From the NCBI GenBank assembly GCA_004555335.1, contig SFII01000102.1, positions 1-5,148 of the forward strand: a stretch of 5,148 nt of DNA. The letters run 5' to 3'. Below, piece after piece: positions 1-5,148 of this stretch (position 1 is its first letter; each line of letters opens with the position of its first letter). A program made the translations under genes and the position numbers. The notes below the pieces were generated by a model that was not told the DNA's origin, ran no database searches, and saw only the letters and a program-made list of their open reading frames with translations. This DNA comes from Coriobacteriaceae bacterium (GTDB lineage: Bacteria > Actinomycetota > Coriobacteriia > Coriobacteriales > Eggerthellaceae).

Positions 1-1
1 C

Positions 2-691
2 CAGGCCAACGCGGATTGGTTGGCTGCTTGCGGCGGATACCGGGCCTTGGATTTTGGGGAAGGATGCACGCCCGAGGCCTATATCCCCGCGGCTCAGATG
101 CGCCAGGGGCAGATCCGCATGATGGATGCCCGTCGGCAGATCGAAACCTACGGCTGCGCGGTGCTGGGTAAGCATGCGTGGATGCCCGTGCGCGACGGTC
201 AGCGCGCCATGCTGCTGGTTTCGCGCGACATCGTGGCCCGCAAGCCCTACAACCAAAGCCAGGCGGACGCGCAGTGGGATGCGTGCACCCTGCGCCTGTG
301 GCTGAATAGCGAATTCATGGACGGCTTCACCATCAGGGATAAGCAGCAGATGCTCAAGATCCCCGTGCACATGCTTTCTTCCAGCTGTGAGGAGGAATCG
401 CTGGAACAGGTCCTCGAGCGTGTGGATGGTTGGCTTGAAGGCGCCGAAGACCCGTCGACCGGCCTTTCGGGCGATGCGGTTTTCCTGCTCTCTTCCCGCG
501 AGGCGAAGGAACTGCTTTCCGTGGAAGAACGCCGTGCGAGTGCCGGCTGGTGGTTGCGCGATGCGGGAATCGGTCCCAAGAGCGCCTGCTACATGCAATC
601 GAGCGGCAGGTTGTTCGATTTAGGCGGTTACGTGAGCAGCCCCCGCATGGGCGTGCGCCCCGTGATTATCGTCGCAAAGCCCGAAGAATAA
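2..691 (+). CDS. DUF6273-domain protein, 5'-truncated by the window edge
   Basis: The reading frame is open from base 2 to the TAA at 689-691, giving about 229 visible residues. The real start lies upstream: there is no ribosome binding site near the in-frame TTG at 20 or the internal ATGs. The visible part matches the pattern I know for DUF6273: a strand with ALLVSRD, then KPYN near 241-252, DACTLRLWLNSEF at 278-316, DAVFLLSSREAKELL in the middle, WWLRD at 548-562, and a closing GVRPVIIV strand (VRP at 653-661), where family members usually end VRPAxWI. DUF6273 is a lectin-like or formylglycine-enzyme-like module of unknown function, often the C-terminal part of larger surface or zinc-ribbon proteins. 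The missing N-terminus would decide the architecture. No signal peptide or membrane segment is seen in this part. It converges with the regulator gene at 996-2408. The family call is fairly firm; the function is unknown. Confidence 0.78.
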   Translation, partial: QANADWLAACGGYRALDFGEGCTPEAYIPAAQMRQGQIRMMDARRQIETYGCAVLGKHAWMPVRDGQRAMLLVSRDIVARKPYNQSQADAQWDACTLRLWLNSEFMDGFTIRDKQQMLKIPVHMLSSSCEEESLEQVLERVDGWLEGAEDPSTGLSGDAVFLLSSREAKELLSVEERRASAGWWLRDAGIGPKSACYMQSSGRLFDLGGYVSSPRMGVRPVIIVAKPEE

Positions 692-702
692 TGCTGCACA
701 AA

Positions 703-734
703 AACTGCGGGACCCCGATAAGGGCCCCGCAGTT
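703..734. terminator. Hairpin after the DUF6273 gene, possible bidirectional terminator
   Basis: The arms 703-711 (AACTGCGGG) and 726-734 (CCCGCAGTT) pair perfectly over 9 bp. One A-C mismatch and three further C-G pairs follow, around the loop CGATAA. The hairpin starts 12 bases after the TAA at 689-691. On the + strand it is followed by CGATTGG, with no T-tract. On the minus strand it is followed by five Ts (A-run 700-704, partly in the stem), so the better intrinsic-terminator geometry is for transcripts arriving from the regulator gene, about 260 bases away. An end for both convergent genes is the likeliest role. Confidence 0.6.
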
Positions 735-995
735 CGATTGGAGACCAACGGCCGTGGTGGGAAGGATGCCGGGCCTCGGTGTGAGCGGCTTTCGTGAAGT
801 CGTCACTGGTACGGTGTTTGTTCCTGCATCGCGGAGGCAAAACGCCGAAGCAAACCGCTGGTGGGAAAGCTCGTTTGTTCCGATAATGAAACGAAGCGGT
901 GGCTTCTGACTGCGTTCACGCTTGCTGAACACGGTTATCAGACTACGGGCGGGTGCGAATTTACGTTAGTGTTGCCTTACAGAATTTTTTTCGGG
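735..995. other. Intergenic stretch between convergent genes, no supported gene
   Basis: This lies between the hairpin at 703-734 and the stop of the regulator gene. Short open frames cross it, but none has a convincing ribosome binding site or recognisable protein. The visible structure is weak: a broken stem pairing ACCGCT (854-859) with AGCGGT (895-900) and CGTTT (872-876) with AAACG (889-893), a 5-bp inverted repeat GTTCA/TGAAC (914-918/926-930), and a T7 run at 985-991 with no good hairpin before it. I recognise no tRNA, riboswitch or CRISPR repeat. It could be a long 3' UTR of the regulator or the remains of a lost gene. Confidence 0.5.
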
Positions 996-2408
996 TCAGT
1001 TTGTCTTTTGATGCCGCTTGATGTCCTCGGCGAAGATCTCCGAAAGCATTCCTACCATCGAGTCGATCTTACCGCTTTCCACGCTCGCGATATTGATGAC
1101 CGCATAATGGGTGTTGCGCACCGTCTGTTCGATGCAGTAATCGCTTAACATGGAAAGCCTCAAGCCCTTATCCTGGGCTGCTTGGGCGATCTCCTGGTCG
1201 CTCAGGTTGGTATTCACGTGCATGAGCAGGTGGGTACCTACTTCCATGTCATCCAAAGTGGCGATGCTCGTGAGCGGGCTTGCCATGATCGCATCGATGA
1301 AGGCTGCGCGCTGCTTGCTGTAGTAGCGTCGCAGGCGGTGGATGTGGCGTTCGAAATATCCGCCCATGATGAATTCCGCCAAGGTCAACTGCTCGAAGCT
1401 GGATACGGTGCAGGAAAAGAAACTCAGCTGCTTGCGGTAGATTTCCATCAAGGTCTTGGGCAGGACCATGTAGGAAATGCGCAAGGATGGCACCAGGGTT
1501 TTGGAGAAGGTGTTCAGGTAGATCACCTTCTCGCCCGTGTCCTGGGTGAACAGGGGAGGCTTCGACCTTCCGAAGTAGCGCAGTTCGCTGTCGTAGTCGT
1601 CTTCGATGATGTAGCGTTCGGGCCGTTCGTTCGCCCATTCGATCAGCTGTTCGCGGCGTTCGTCGGATAGTACGGCTCCGGTGGGGAAGTGGTTGGCGGG
1701 TGACACATGGATCGCCTCTGCCGGGCTGCCTTCCAGGTTATCCAGGCGAAGTCCCTGCTTATCCACGCTGAAGCAGTCCCAGAGGGTGCTTTTTCCCTGC
1801 GATACGTTGAACAGGTTGACCGATCCGTATTCGCCGATTCCGATGCAGCGCCGATCTCCGAACAGCTGCAACAGGCGTCCGTAGAGGTATTCCGTGCCCG
1901 CGCCGATGATGATGCATTCCGGGCGTACCTTCATGCCCTTGAATTCGTACAGGTATCCGGCAATCGCCTGGCGCAGCCGTAGCAGTCCGTTGAAGGGGAC
2001 GGTTTCGAAGAGTTCGGGATCGCGTTCCGAAAGCGTTTTGCGCATCAAGCGGGCCCAGGTGTCAGCGGGGAAGAGCATCTGCGAGCAGCGGTTGGAACTG
2101 AAGTCGATGGAGTCGTCTTCGTCTTGGGCTTCGTCTTGCACCGTGTCCTGGTAGGTTCCCTCATCCTTGCCCGGTGTGACATAGAAGCCGCTTCCGGGGC
2201 GTGCTTGTATGTAGCCCTCGCTCACCAGCAGGTCGTAGGCTTGCTCGATGGTGGAGACGCTTACGTTCAGGTGGTGCGCCAGCTCGCGCTTGGAAGGCAG
2301 CTTCGAAGATCCCGGTATGACGCCCGTGCGGATGTCAGCCCTGATGCAGCGGTAGAGGAATTCGTATTTCGGTTGAGTTCCGCGGGTGGATAAGTCGTAG
2401 GTGATCAT
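996..2408 (-). CDS. MocR/GabR-type transcriptional regulator (GntR winged helix fused to PLP aminotransferase-like domain)
   Basis: Full-length protein of 470 aa, typical for the MocR subfamily. The start ATG (2408-2406) has GGAAG 7 bases upstream on the minus strand. Residues about 14-78 form a GntR-type winged helix-turn-helix (LPSKRELAHHLNVSVSTIEQ, then the wing GSGFYV). Residues about 79-104 are an acidic Q/D/E-rich linker. Residues about 105-465 have the fold-type-I aminotransferase layout: GAGTEYLYGRLLQLF (169-183), SPANHFPTG (236-244), IIEDDYDSELRY (267-278) and LNTFSKTLVPSLRISYMVLP (298-317). Lys303 should bind PLP and Asp270 should contact the pyridine nitrogen; their 33-residue spacing matches what I recall for Bacillus GabR (Asp279, Lys312). 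Such proteins use PLP or an amino-acid-PLP adduct as effector rather than catalyse transamination. No pdx or gab genes are nearby, so the regulon is unknown. The gene is divergent from the TrmB-like gene, and autoregulation through the shared region is plausible. Confidence 0.93.
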   Translation of the reverse strand: MITYDLSTRGTQPKYEFLYRCIRADIRTGVIPGSSKLPSKRELAHHLNVSVSTIEQAYDLLVSEGYIQARPGSGFYVTPGKDEGTYQDTVQDEAQDEDDSIDFSSNRCSQMLFPADTWARLMRKTLSERDPELFETVPFNGLLRLRQAIAGYLYEFKGMKVRPECIIIGAGTEYLYGRLLQLFGDRRCIGIGEYGSVNLFNVSQGKSTLWDCFSVDKQGLRLDNLEGSPAEAIHVSPANHFPTGAVLSDERREQLIEWANERPERYIIEDDYDSELRYFGRSKPPLFTQDTGEKVIYLNTFSKTLVPSLRISYMVLPKTLMEIYRKQLSFFSCTVSSFEQLTLAEFIMGGYFERHIHRLRRYYSKQRAAFIDAIMASPLTSIATLDDMEVGTHLLMHVNTNLSDQEIAQAAQDKGLRLSMLSDYCIEQTVRNTHYAVINIASVESGKIDSMVGMLSEIFAEDIKRHQKTN

Positions 2409-2444
2409 GTGCAGTCTTCCGCATCGTTTGCCTGGTGTGTAATT

Positions 2445-2491
2445 CCGACCTGAAATCTACTACAAGAATCGACACGATACAAACAGGTCGG
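2445..2491. promoter_or_regulatory. Perfect 8-bp inverted repeat, candidate operator in the divergent promoter region
   Basis: CCGACCTG (2445-2452) and CAGGTCGG (2484-2491) are exact reverse complements, 39 bp start to start. They lie between the divergent regulator and TrmB-like genes. The right half sits in the spacer of the best minus-strand promoter candidate and 10 bp upstream of the + strand -35. The left half lies downstream of the minus-strand -10. Many MocR regulators autoregulate from repeated sites in divergent promoter regions, so this is the best operator candidate. Binding is inferred. Confidence 0.5.
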
Positions 2492-2501
2492 TTATTAGCA
2501 A
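2474..2501 (-). promoter_or_regulatory. Candidate promoter of the MocR-type regulator gene
   Basis: On the minus strand TTGCTA (2501-2496) and TATCGT (2479-2474) are separated by 16 bp, with 4 of 6 matches to each sigma-70 box. This would give a leader of about 60 bases. A second, weaker pair is TTTGTA (2483-2478) and TAGATT (2459-2454) with an 18-bp spacer. Neither is strong, as is common for an autoregulated regulator gene. Confidence 0.35.
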
Positions 2502-2530
2502 CTGACAAGTTTTTCAGCATCGAGTATCAT
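2502..2530 (+). promoter_or_regulatory. Sigma-70-type promoter of the TrmB-like gene
   Basis: CTGACA (2502-2507) and TATCAT (2525-2530) each match consensus at 5 of 6 positions, with the optimal 17-bp spacer. Transcription should begin near 2537, leaving a leader of about 30 bases before the ATG at 2569. This is the best promoter in the window. Its -35 directly abuts the -35 of the minus-strand candidate (2496-2501). Confidence 0.72.
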
Positions 2531-2555
2531 CCATTGCTGGATTATCGCGATGTTT

Positions 2556-2564
2556 GGAAGGGGG
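2556..2564 (+). promoter_or_regulatory. Ribosome binding site deciding the TrmB-like start
   Basis: The purine run GGAAGGGGG ends 4 bases before the ATG at 2569. It overlaps and follows the alternative in-frame TTG at 2554, which has no upstream Shine-Dalgarno of its own. This favours ATG 2569 as the start. Confidence 0.75.
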
Positions 2565-2568
2565 ACTC

Positions 2569-3441
2569 ATGCGCAGTGCACGATCCAGATTGGGTAAGGG
2601 CTTTTCCTTCGAGGAAAGGATCCTCGCTTGCCAGGCGGCAGTGGAAACCGCTCCGTATGGCATGCGGGGCAGGTGGAAGCACTGGCTGCCCAAGGCCCAG
2701 CGAGAAGCCGGGCAAACGCGTACTACTCCCTTCGATGAAGTGCGTTTGGATCTGGGCTGCGGCAAGGGGCATTTCACGGTGGAGTGCGCCAAGCAGAATC
2801 CCGGCATCCTGTTCGTGGGTGTCGACGTGGAAGAGCTCTGCATCCTGCGCAGCGCCGAGCTCGCGGTGAAAGAAGGGGTGGAAAACGTCGTATTCGTGCT
2901 CGACCGATTTCCCACGCTGAAGGATATGTTCGCACCGGGCGAGCTCTCGCAGATCTTCCTGATGTTCCCCACGCCCTTCCCGAAGAAGAAATACGCCGAA
3001 AAGCGCACGGTAATTGCCGAGCGCCTGGCAGGTTACCGCCGGTTGCTGGAGCCTGGCGGTTTGGTGCGCTTCGAAACCGACAGCCAGCCCTTGTTCGATT
3101 TCGGGCGGATCCAGTTCGATCTGGCGGGCTTCGATGTGCTTTGGGAAACGCGCGACCTGGAAGCCGATTATCCCAGCCTGATCGCCGGCGAATACAAGCA
3201 GCGCCTGACTGCCCGCGGCGCTTGCGTCCATGCGCTTCTGGCTCGCAATGGGGAAGTGCCGGTACCTGAAGAGGGATCGATCATGCATGAGGAGCCGTTG
3301 AGCTTGATCGACTATCTGCCCGACGATCTTGAAGGCATGGAATACGTCCCCCATGGCATGGAAGGCTGCGTTACCAACATGCGCAACCGGCGCAGGAACG
3401 AACGCGCCCGCAAGCGCAGGGAGGAAGCCCGCTTGAAATAG
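2569..3441 (+). CDS. trmB: TrmB-like tRNA (guanine-N7)-methyltransferase, with non-canonical substrate motifs
   Basis: Class I SAM-dependent methyltransferase of 290 aa. TrmB makes m7G46 in the tRNA variable loop in the cytoplasm. The SAM site is clear: LDLGCGKGHF (60-69), then NPGILFVGVDVE (77-88). The family landmarks follow in order: IFLMFPTPFPKKKYAEKR (129-146), YRRLLEPGGLVRFETDSQPLF (156-176) and GEYKQRLTARG (207-217). Two positions depart from the family pattern as I know it: DPWPK reads TPFPK (Thr135, Phe137), and the late TxYE motif reads GEYK (207-210). The protein exceeds the usual 210-240 aa because of an N-terminal segment of about 55 residues and a C-terminal tail that ends in a basic stretch (272-290). 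It appears to be monocistronic from its own promoter. It could be the organism's TrmB or a divergent paralogue; the family is sure, the exact activity less so. Confidence 0.85.
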   Translation: MRSARSRLGKGFSFEERILACQAAVETAPYGMRGRWKHWLPKAQREAGQTRTTPFDEVRLDLGCGKGHFTVECAKQNPGILFVGVDVEELCILRSAELAVKEGVENVVFVLDRFPTLKDMFAPGELSQIFLMFPTPFPKKKYAEKRTVIAERLAGYRRLLEPGGLVRFETDSQPLFDFGRIQFDLAGFDVLWETRDLEADYPSLIAGEYKQRLTARGACVHALLARNGEVPVPEEGSIMHEEPLSLIDYLPDDLEGMEYVPHGMEGCVTNMRNRRRNERARKRREEARLK

Positions 3442-3458
3442 GCGGGTGCGTTGCGGGG

Positions 3459-3480
3459 TGCGGGGGACTCTGCCCCTGCG
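3459..3480 (+). repeat. GC-rich hairpin downstream of the TrmB-like gene
   Basis: The arm TGCGGGGG (3459-3466) pairs with CCCCTGCG (3473-3480) through 8 pairs, two of them G-T wobbles, around the loop ACTCTG. It begins 18 bases after the stop codon. No T-tract follows, so it is not a classical intrinsic terminator. It may aid termination or 3'-end protection, or be a copy of a dispersed GC-rich palindrome. The neighbouring bases are also repetitive (GGGTGCG near 3444, GGGGTGCGGGGG at 3455-3466). Confidence 0.4.
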
Positions 3481-3553
3481 CGCGCCTGCGCTTTCGGGAA
3501 TGCACAACCGTGCGTTGCTTTTCTGCTTCCATTCTTCCTTTGCATGGATTCCG

Positions 3554-3582
3554 TTGCGAAAACCAGGTTCAGTGGGTAAGCT
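3554..3582 (+). promoter_or_regulatory. Weak candidate promoter of the transglutaminase-like gene
   Basis: TTGCGA (3554-3559) and TAAGCT (3577-3582) have a 17-bp spacer but only 4 and 3 of 6 consensus matches. It lies about 40 bases before the ATG at 3623 in the right place for a separate transcription unit. Read-through from the TrmB-like gene is an alternative. Confidence 0.28.
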
Positions 3583-3610
3583 GAATCGACTCGAGGCATA
3601 TCCCTTCCGA

Positions 3611-3617
3611 AAAGGAG
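3611..3617 (+). promoter_or_regulatory. Ribosome binding site deciding the transglutaminase-like start
   Basis: AAAGGAG sits 5 bases before the ATG at 3623. It rules out the longer in-frame extension that runs back to about 3446, which would add about 59 residues with no family resemblance and no binding site. Confidence 0.85.
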
Positions 3618-3622
3618 TCTGC

Positions 3623-4891
3623 ATGCGCAGGAAGAAGCGATCCAATGACGTTTTCGGTGGCATTGTCGGGCTGTTGTTCCTTATCGTCCTGGGTGTCGGC
3701 GGATTCTGCTATATCAACGACACTACACCTGGTCAGATACTTGATTTCGATACGGACCAGGCTGATGCGCCCTCGTTTATAGGTGGGCTTTTCGATGGGG
3801 GCTCATCATCGAAGGTTTCGAGCGACCGCTTGGACCCACAGTTCCACTTGTTCTATGCCCTGCTTTCCCCCGAAGAACAGGAAGACTACGAGCGCATCCT
3901 GAACGGCATGCTCGATCAGCGCACCAAAGTGGAGCTTTCCGGCAAGAATTCCCAGGACAGCGTTTCGCGGATCTTCGCCGCGGTGCTCGACGACCAGCCA
4001 GACATCTTCTGGATCGCGCCCAATTATTCCACTATCGGGTCGGATACTGTCCGTTCGGTCGAGATCAACTACCTTTTCGGTGCAGATGAGATCGAGCAGA
4101 AGCGCAACGAAATGGACCGAGCGGTGAAGGAGATCGTCGATTCCCTTCAGGGGAAGGATGCATTCGAGCAGGAGAAGGCGGTCTACGACCTCCTTTGCGA
4201 AAGGATCGTCTATGACGGCAGCGGCATCGATGGCGGTCAGACCGCATACAGCGCTCTGATCGAGGGCAGGACGGTCTGCTCCGGATACTCCAGGGCTTTC
4301 CAACTGATCATGATGCAGTTGGGCCATCCATGCAGCTATGCATCGGGGCAGGCGCAGGGTGTGACGGAAAATGGCTCCGGCTGGGAGGCGCATGCCTGGA
4401 ATGTGGTCCAGCTCGACGATGCCTGGTACAACGTCGACGTGACTTGGGGGGATTCTACGGTATTCGATACCGAGGCCGTGCTATACCGCGGTTTCAACGC
4501 AACCGATGCCCTTATGAGCACCGACCACGAACGCCAGGGGCTTTCGGTGCAGCTCCCCAATTGCACGACTGAGTTCGATTTCGAATCCCGTTTCGGCAAC
4601 GATCCAGCCGCGGCATCGCTTGAGAGTGCGGGCTTGCAAGTGAGCTTGGTTGCCGATTCGCCCGATCAGGTGGCTTCCGATGTGGCGAATCGGGCATCGG
4701 ACCTTGCCGCAGGCGAGCAGTACGTCCTGGTGCTGCGCAATATGGGCCAGGCTGAAGTCGATTCGGCTCTGCAAGGGGCTTTGGACGCGATGGCTTCGGC
4801 ATATCCCGGCAGGAGCGTTTCCCAGAGCGGAAGCACCCAGGAATATGATGCGGATACCACAATCGCCCAGCTGCAGTACGAATTGTCGTAA
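3623..4891 (+). CDS. Membrane-anchored transglutaminase-like (cysteine protease fold) protein
   Basis: Protein of 422 aa. A basic N-terminus (MRRKKR) precedes a hydrophobic segment at about 11-30, with no signal peptidase site apparent. This predicts a type II single-pass anchor with the rest outside the membrane. Residues about 33-66 are a linker rich in Asp, Gly and Ser. Residues about 68-180 form a mostly helical region (LDPQFHLFYALLSPEEQEDY). The transglutaminase-like core follows at about 182-292: EKAVYDLLCERIVYD, then TVCSGYSRAFQLIMMQLG with Cys219, WEAHAWNVVQLDDAWYNVDVTWGD with His257 and Asp272. The complete Cys-His-Asp triad suggests an active enzyme, more likely a protease, amidase or peptide-crosslinking enzyme acting on cell-surface substrates than a classical transglutaminase. 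Residues about 330-422 form an extra domain I do not recognise. A clear terminator follows; the upstream gap suggests a unit of its own. Confidence 0.9.
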   Translation: MRRKKRSNDVFGGIVGLLFLIVLGVGGFCYINDTTPGQILDFDTDQADAPSFIGGLFDGGSSSKVSSDRLDPQFHLFYALLSPEEQEDYERILNGMLDQRTKVELSGKNSQDSVSRIFAAVLDDQPDIFWIAPNYSTIGSDTVRSVEINYLFGADEIEQKRNEMDRAVKEIVDSLQGKDAFEQEKAVYDLLCERIVYDGSGIDGGQTAYSALIEGRTVCSGYSRAFQLIMMQLGHPCSYASGQAQGVTENGSGWEAHAWNVVQLDDAWYNVDVTWGDSTVFDTEAVLYRGFNATDALMSTDHERQGLSVQLPNCTTEFDFESRFGNDPAAASLESAGLQVSLVADSPDQVASDVANRASDLAAGEQYVLVLRNMGQAEVDSALQGALDAMASAYPGRSVSQSGSTQEYDADTTIAQLQYELS

Positions 4892-4952
4892 TCGCGTTTT
4901 GCTTGCGGTTTTCCAGTGGAAGCCTCTTCGTATTCCAACAGTTGGGAATCAG

Positions 4953-4981
4953 CGCCCCCGATTATTTCGGGGGCGTTTCGT
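4953..4981 (+). terminator. Intrinsic terminator after the transglutaminase-like gene
   Basis: CGCCCCCGA (4953-4961) pairs perfectly with TCGGGGGCG (4967-4975) over 9 bp around the loop TTATT, followed by TTTCGTT. The hairpin starts about 60 bases after the stop codon. It separates this gene from the ABC ATPase gene. Confidence 0.82.
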
Positions 4982-5010
4982 TGTAGAGATATACTCGTAG
5001 CAACTATGCA
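4981..5010 (+). promoter_or_regulatory. Candidate promoter of the ABC ATPase gene
   Basis: TTGTAG (4981-4986) and TATGCA (5005-5010) have an 18-bp spacer. A better -10 by sequence, TATACT (4990-4995), lacks a matching -35 because that position falls inside the terminator stem. A promoter is expected here, since the terminator lies only about 65 bases before the ATG, but the exact boxes are uncertain. Confidence 0.35.
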
Positions 5011-5039
5011 GATTGTCATTGTTTGCGAAAGAGGCTCCT

Positions 5040-5148
5040 ATGGCGTTTGTGGAATTCAACGATGTGCGAAAGATCTACACCATGGGCGAGGTGCAGGTTG
5101 CCGCCCTGGATGGGATGAGCTTTTCCATCGAACAGGGTGAATTGTGCG
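5040..5148 (+). CDS. ABC transporter ATP-binding protein, LolD/MacB-type, 3'-truncated by the window edge
   Basis: Only 36 codons are visible. The start ATG at 5040 has AAAGAGG (5028-5034) 5 bases upstream. The protein begins MAFVEFNDVRKIYTMGE and continues VQVAALDGMSFSIEQGELC. This is the characteristic opening of ABC ATPases: a first strand (FVEFNDVRKIY), the A-loop tyrosine (Tyr13) that stacks on adenine, then the AL-G-SF-I--GE segment that leads into Walker A. The insertion GEVQVAALDG resembles the LolD/MacB/FtsE group, which pairs with FtsX/MacB-type permeases in extrusion, lipoprotein or antimicrobial peptide handling. Walker A, signature and Walker B all lie beyond the window, so subfamily and substrate cannot be fixed. 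A permease gene would be expected downstream. Confidence 0.85.
   Translation, partial: MAFVEFNDVRKIYTMGEVQVAALDGMSFSIEQGELC

Noticed and set aside
914..930. Inverted repeat GTTCA/TGAAC as a terminator of the regulator gene
   Set aside because: Only 5 bp of stem and no T-tract on either strand.
1182..1670. Plus-strand open frame inside the regulator gene
   Set aside because: It is antisense to well-conserved MocR motifs and has no family resemblance.
2502..2517. CTGA/TCAG inverted repeat overlapping the + strand -35
   Set aside because: Four-base arms are expected by chance; the 8-bp repeat at 2445-2491 is the better operator candidate.
2554..2568. TTG at 2554 as the start of the TrmB-like gene
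   Set aside because: The strong Shine-Dalgarno (2556-2564) lies after this codon and is correctly placed for ATG 2569.
3502..3522. GCAC/GTGC mini-hairpin followed by a T-rich stretch as a terminator of the TrmB-like gene
   Set aside because: A four-base-pair stem is too short and the T-tract is interrupted.
3446..3622. In-frame N-terminal extension of the transglutaminase-like protein
   Set aside because: It lacks a ribosome binding site and recognisable homology and runs across the GC-rich hairpin. ATG 3623 has AAAGGAG at ideal spacing and gives a normal membrane anchor.
2542..3663. Long minus-strand open frame opposite the TrmB-like gene
   Set aside because: It has no ribosome binding site or recognisable protein family and lies antisense to a clear methyltransferase; it is a by-product of GC-rich codon use.
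3806..4393. Minus-strand open frame opposite the transglutaminase-like gene
   Set aside because: It is antisense to a gene with a complete catalytic triad and shows no domain of its own.

Overview
The window is moderately GC-rich bacterial DNA with five protein genes and short regulatory gaps. Gene content and style fit a high-GC Gram-positive, possibly a gut Coriobacteriia/Eggerthellaceae member. The clues are a DUF6273 protein, a GntR/aminotransferase regulator, a long TrmB-like methyltransferase, a membrane-anchored transglutaminase-like protein and a LolD/MacB-type ABC ATPase. The taxonomic placement is inference; there is no marker gene.

Layout: (1) 2-691 (+) is the 3' part of a DUF6273-domain protein that begins before the window. 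A strong hairpin with a 5' A-tract (703-734) follows it. (2) About 260 bp with no supported gene (735-995) separates it from the convergent gene 996-2408 (-), a complete MocR/GabR-type regulator: a GntR winged helix, an acidic linker and a fold-type-I aminotransferase domain with its PLP lysine kept. (3) The 160-bp divergent gap 2409-2568 holds the clearest regulatory architecture here. It has a near-consensus + strand promoter (CTGACA, 17 bp, TATCAT), a weaker minus-strand promoter whose -35 abuts it back to back, and a perfect 8-bp inverted repeat (CCGACCTG/CAGGTCGG) that is a candidate operator for the regulator. (4) 2569-3441 (+) is a TrmB-like tRNA (guanine-N7) methyltransferase of 290 aa with an intact SAM motif but altered substrate-site motifs. 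(5) After a GC-rich hairpin, 3623-4891 (+) encodes a type II membrane-anchored, probably extracytoplasmic transglutaminase-like protein with a full Cys-His-Asp triad and a C-terminal domain I do not recognise. It ends at a clear intrinsic terminator (4953-4981). (6) 5040 onward (+) is the N-terminus of an ABC transporter ATPase cut by the window edge just before Walker A.

The genes look like separate transcription units rather than one operon. The only link the sequence itself suggests is that the MocR-type regulator may control the shared divergent promoter region, hence itself and perhaps the TrmB-like gene. I see no CRISPR array, insertion sequence, RNA gene or obvious defence or biosynthetic system. 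The points most worth following up are the divergent operator, the non-canonical TrmB motifs and the unassigned C-terminal domain of the transglutaminase-like protein.
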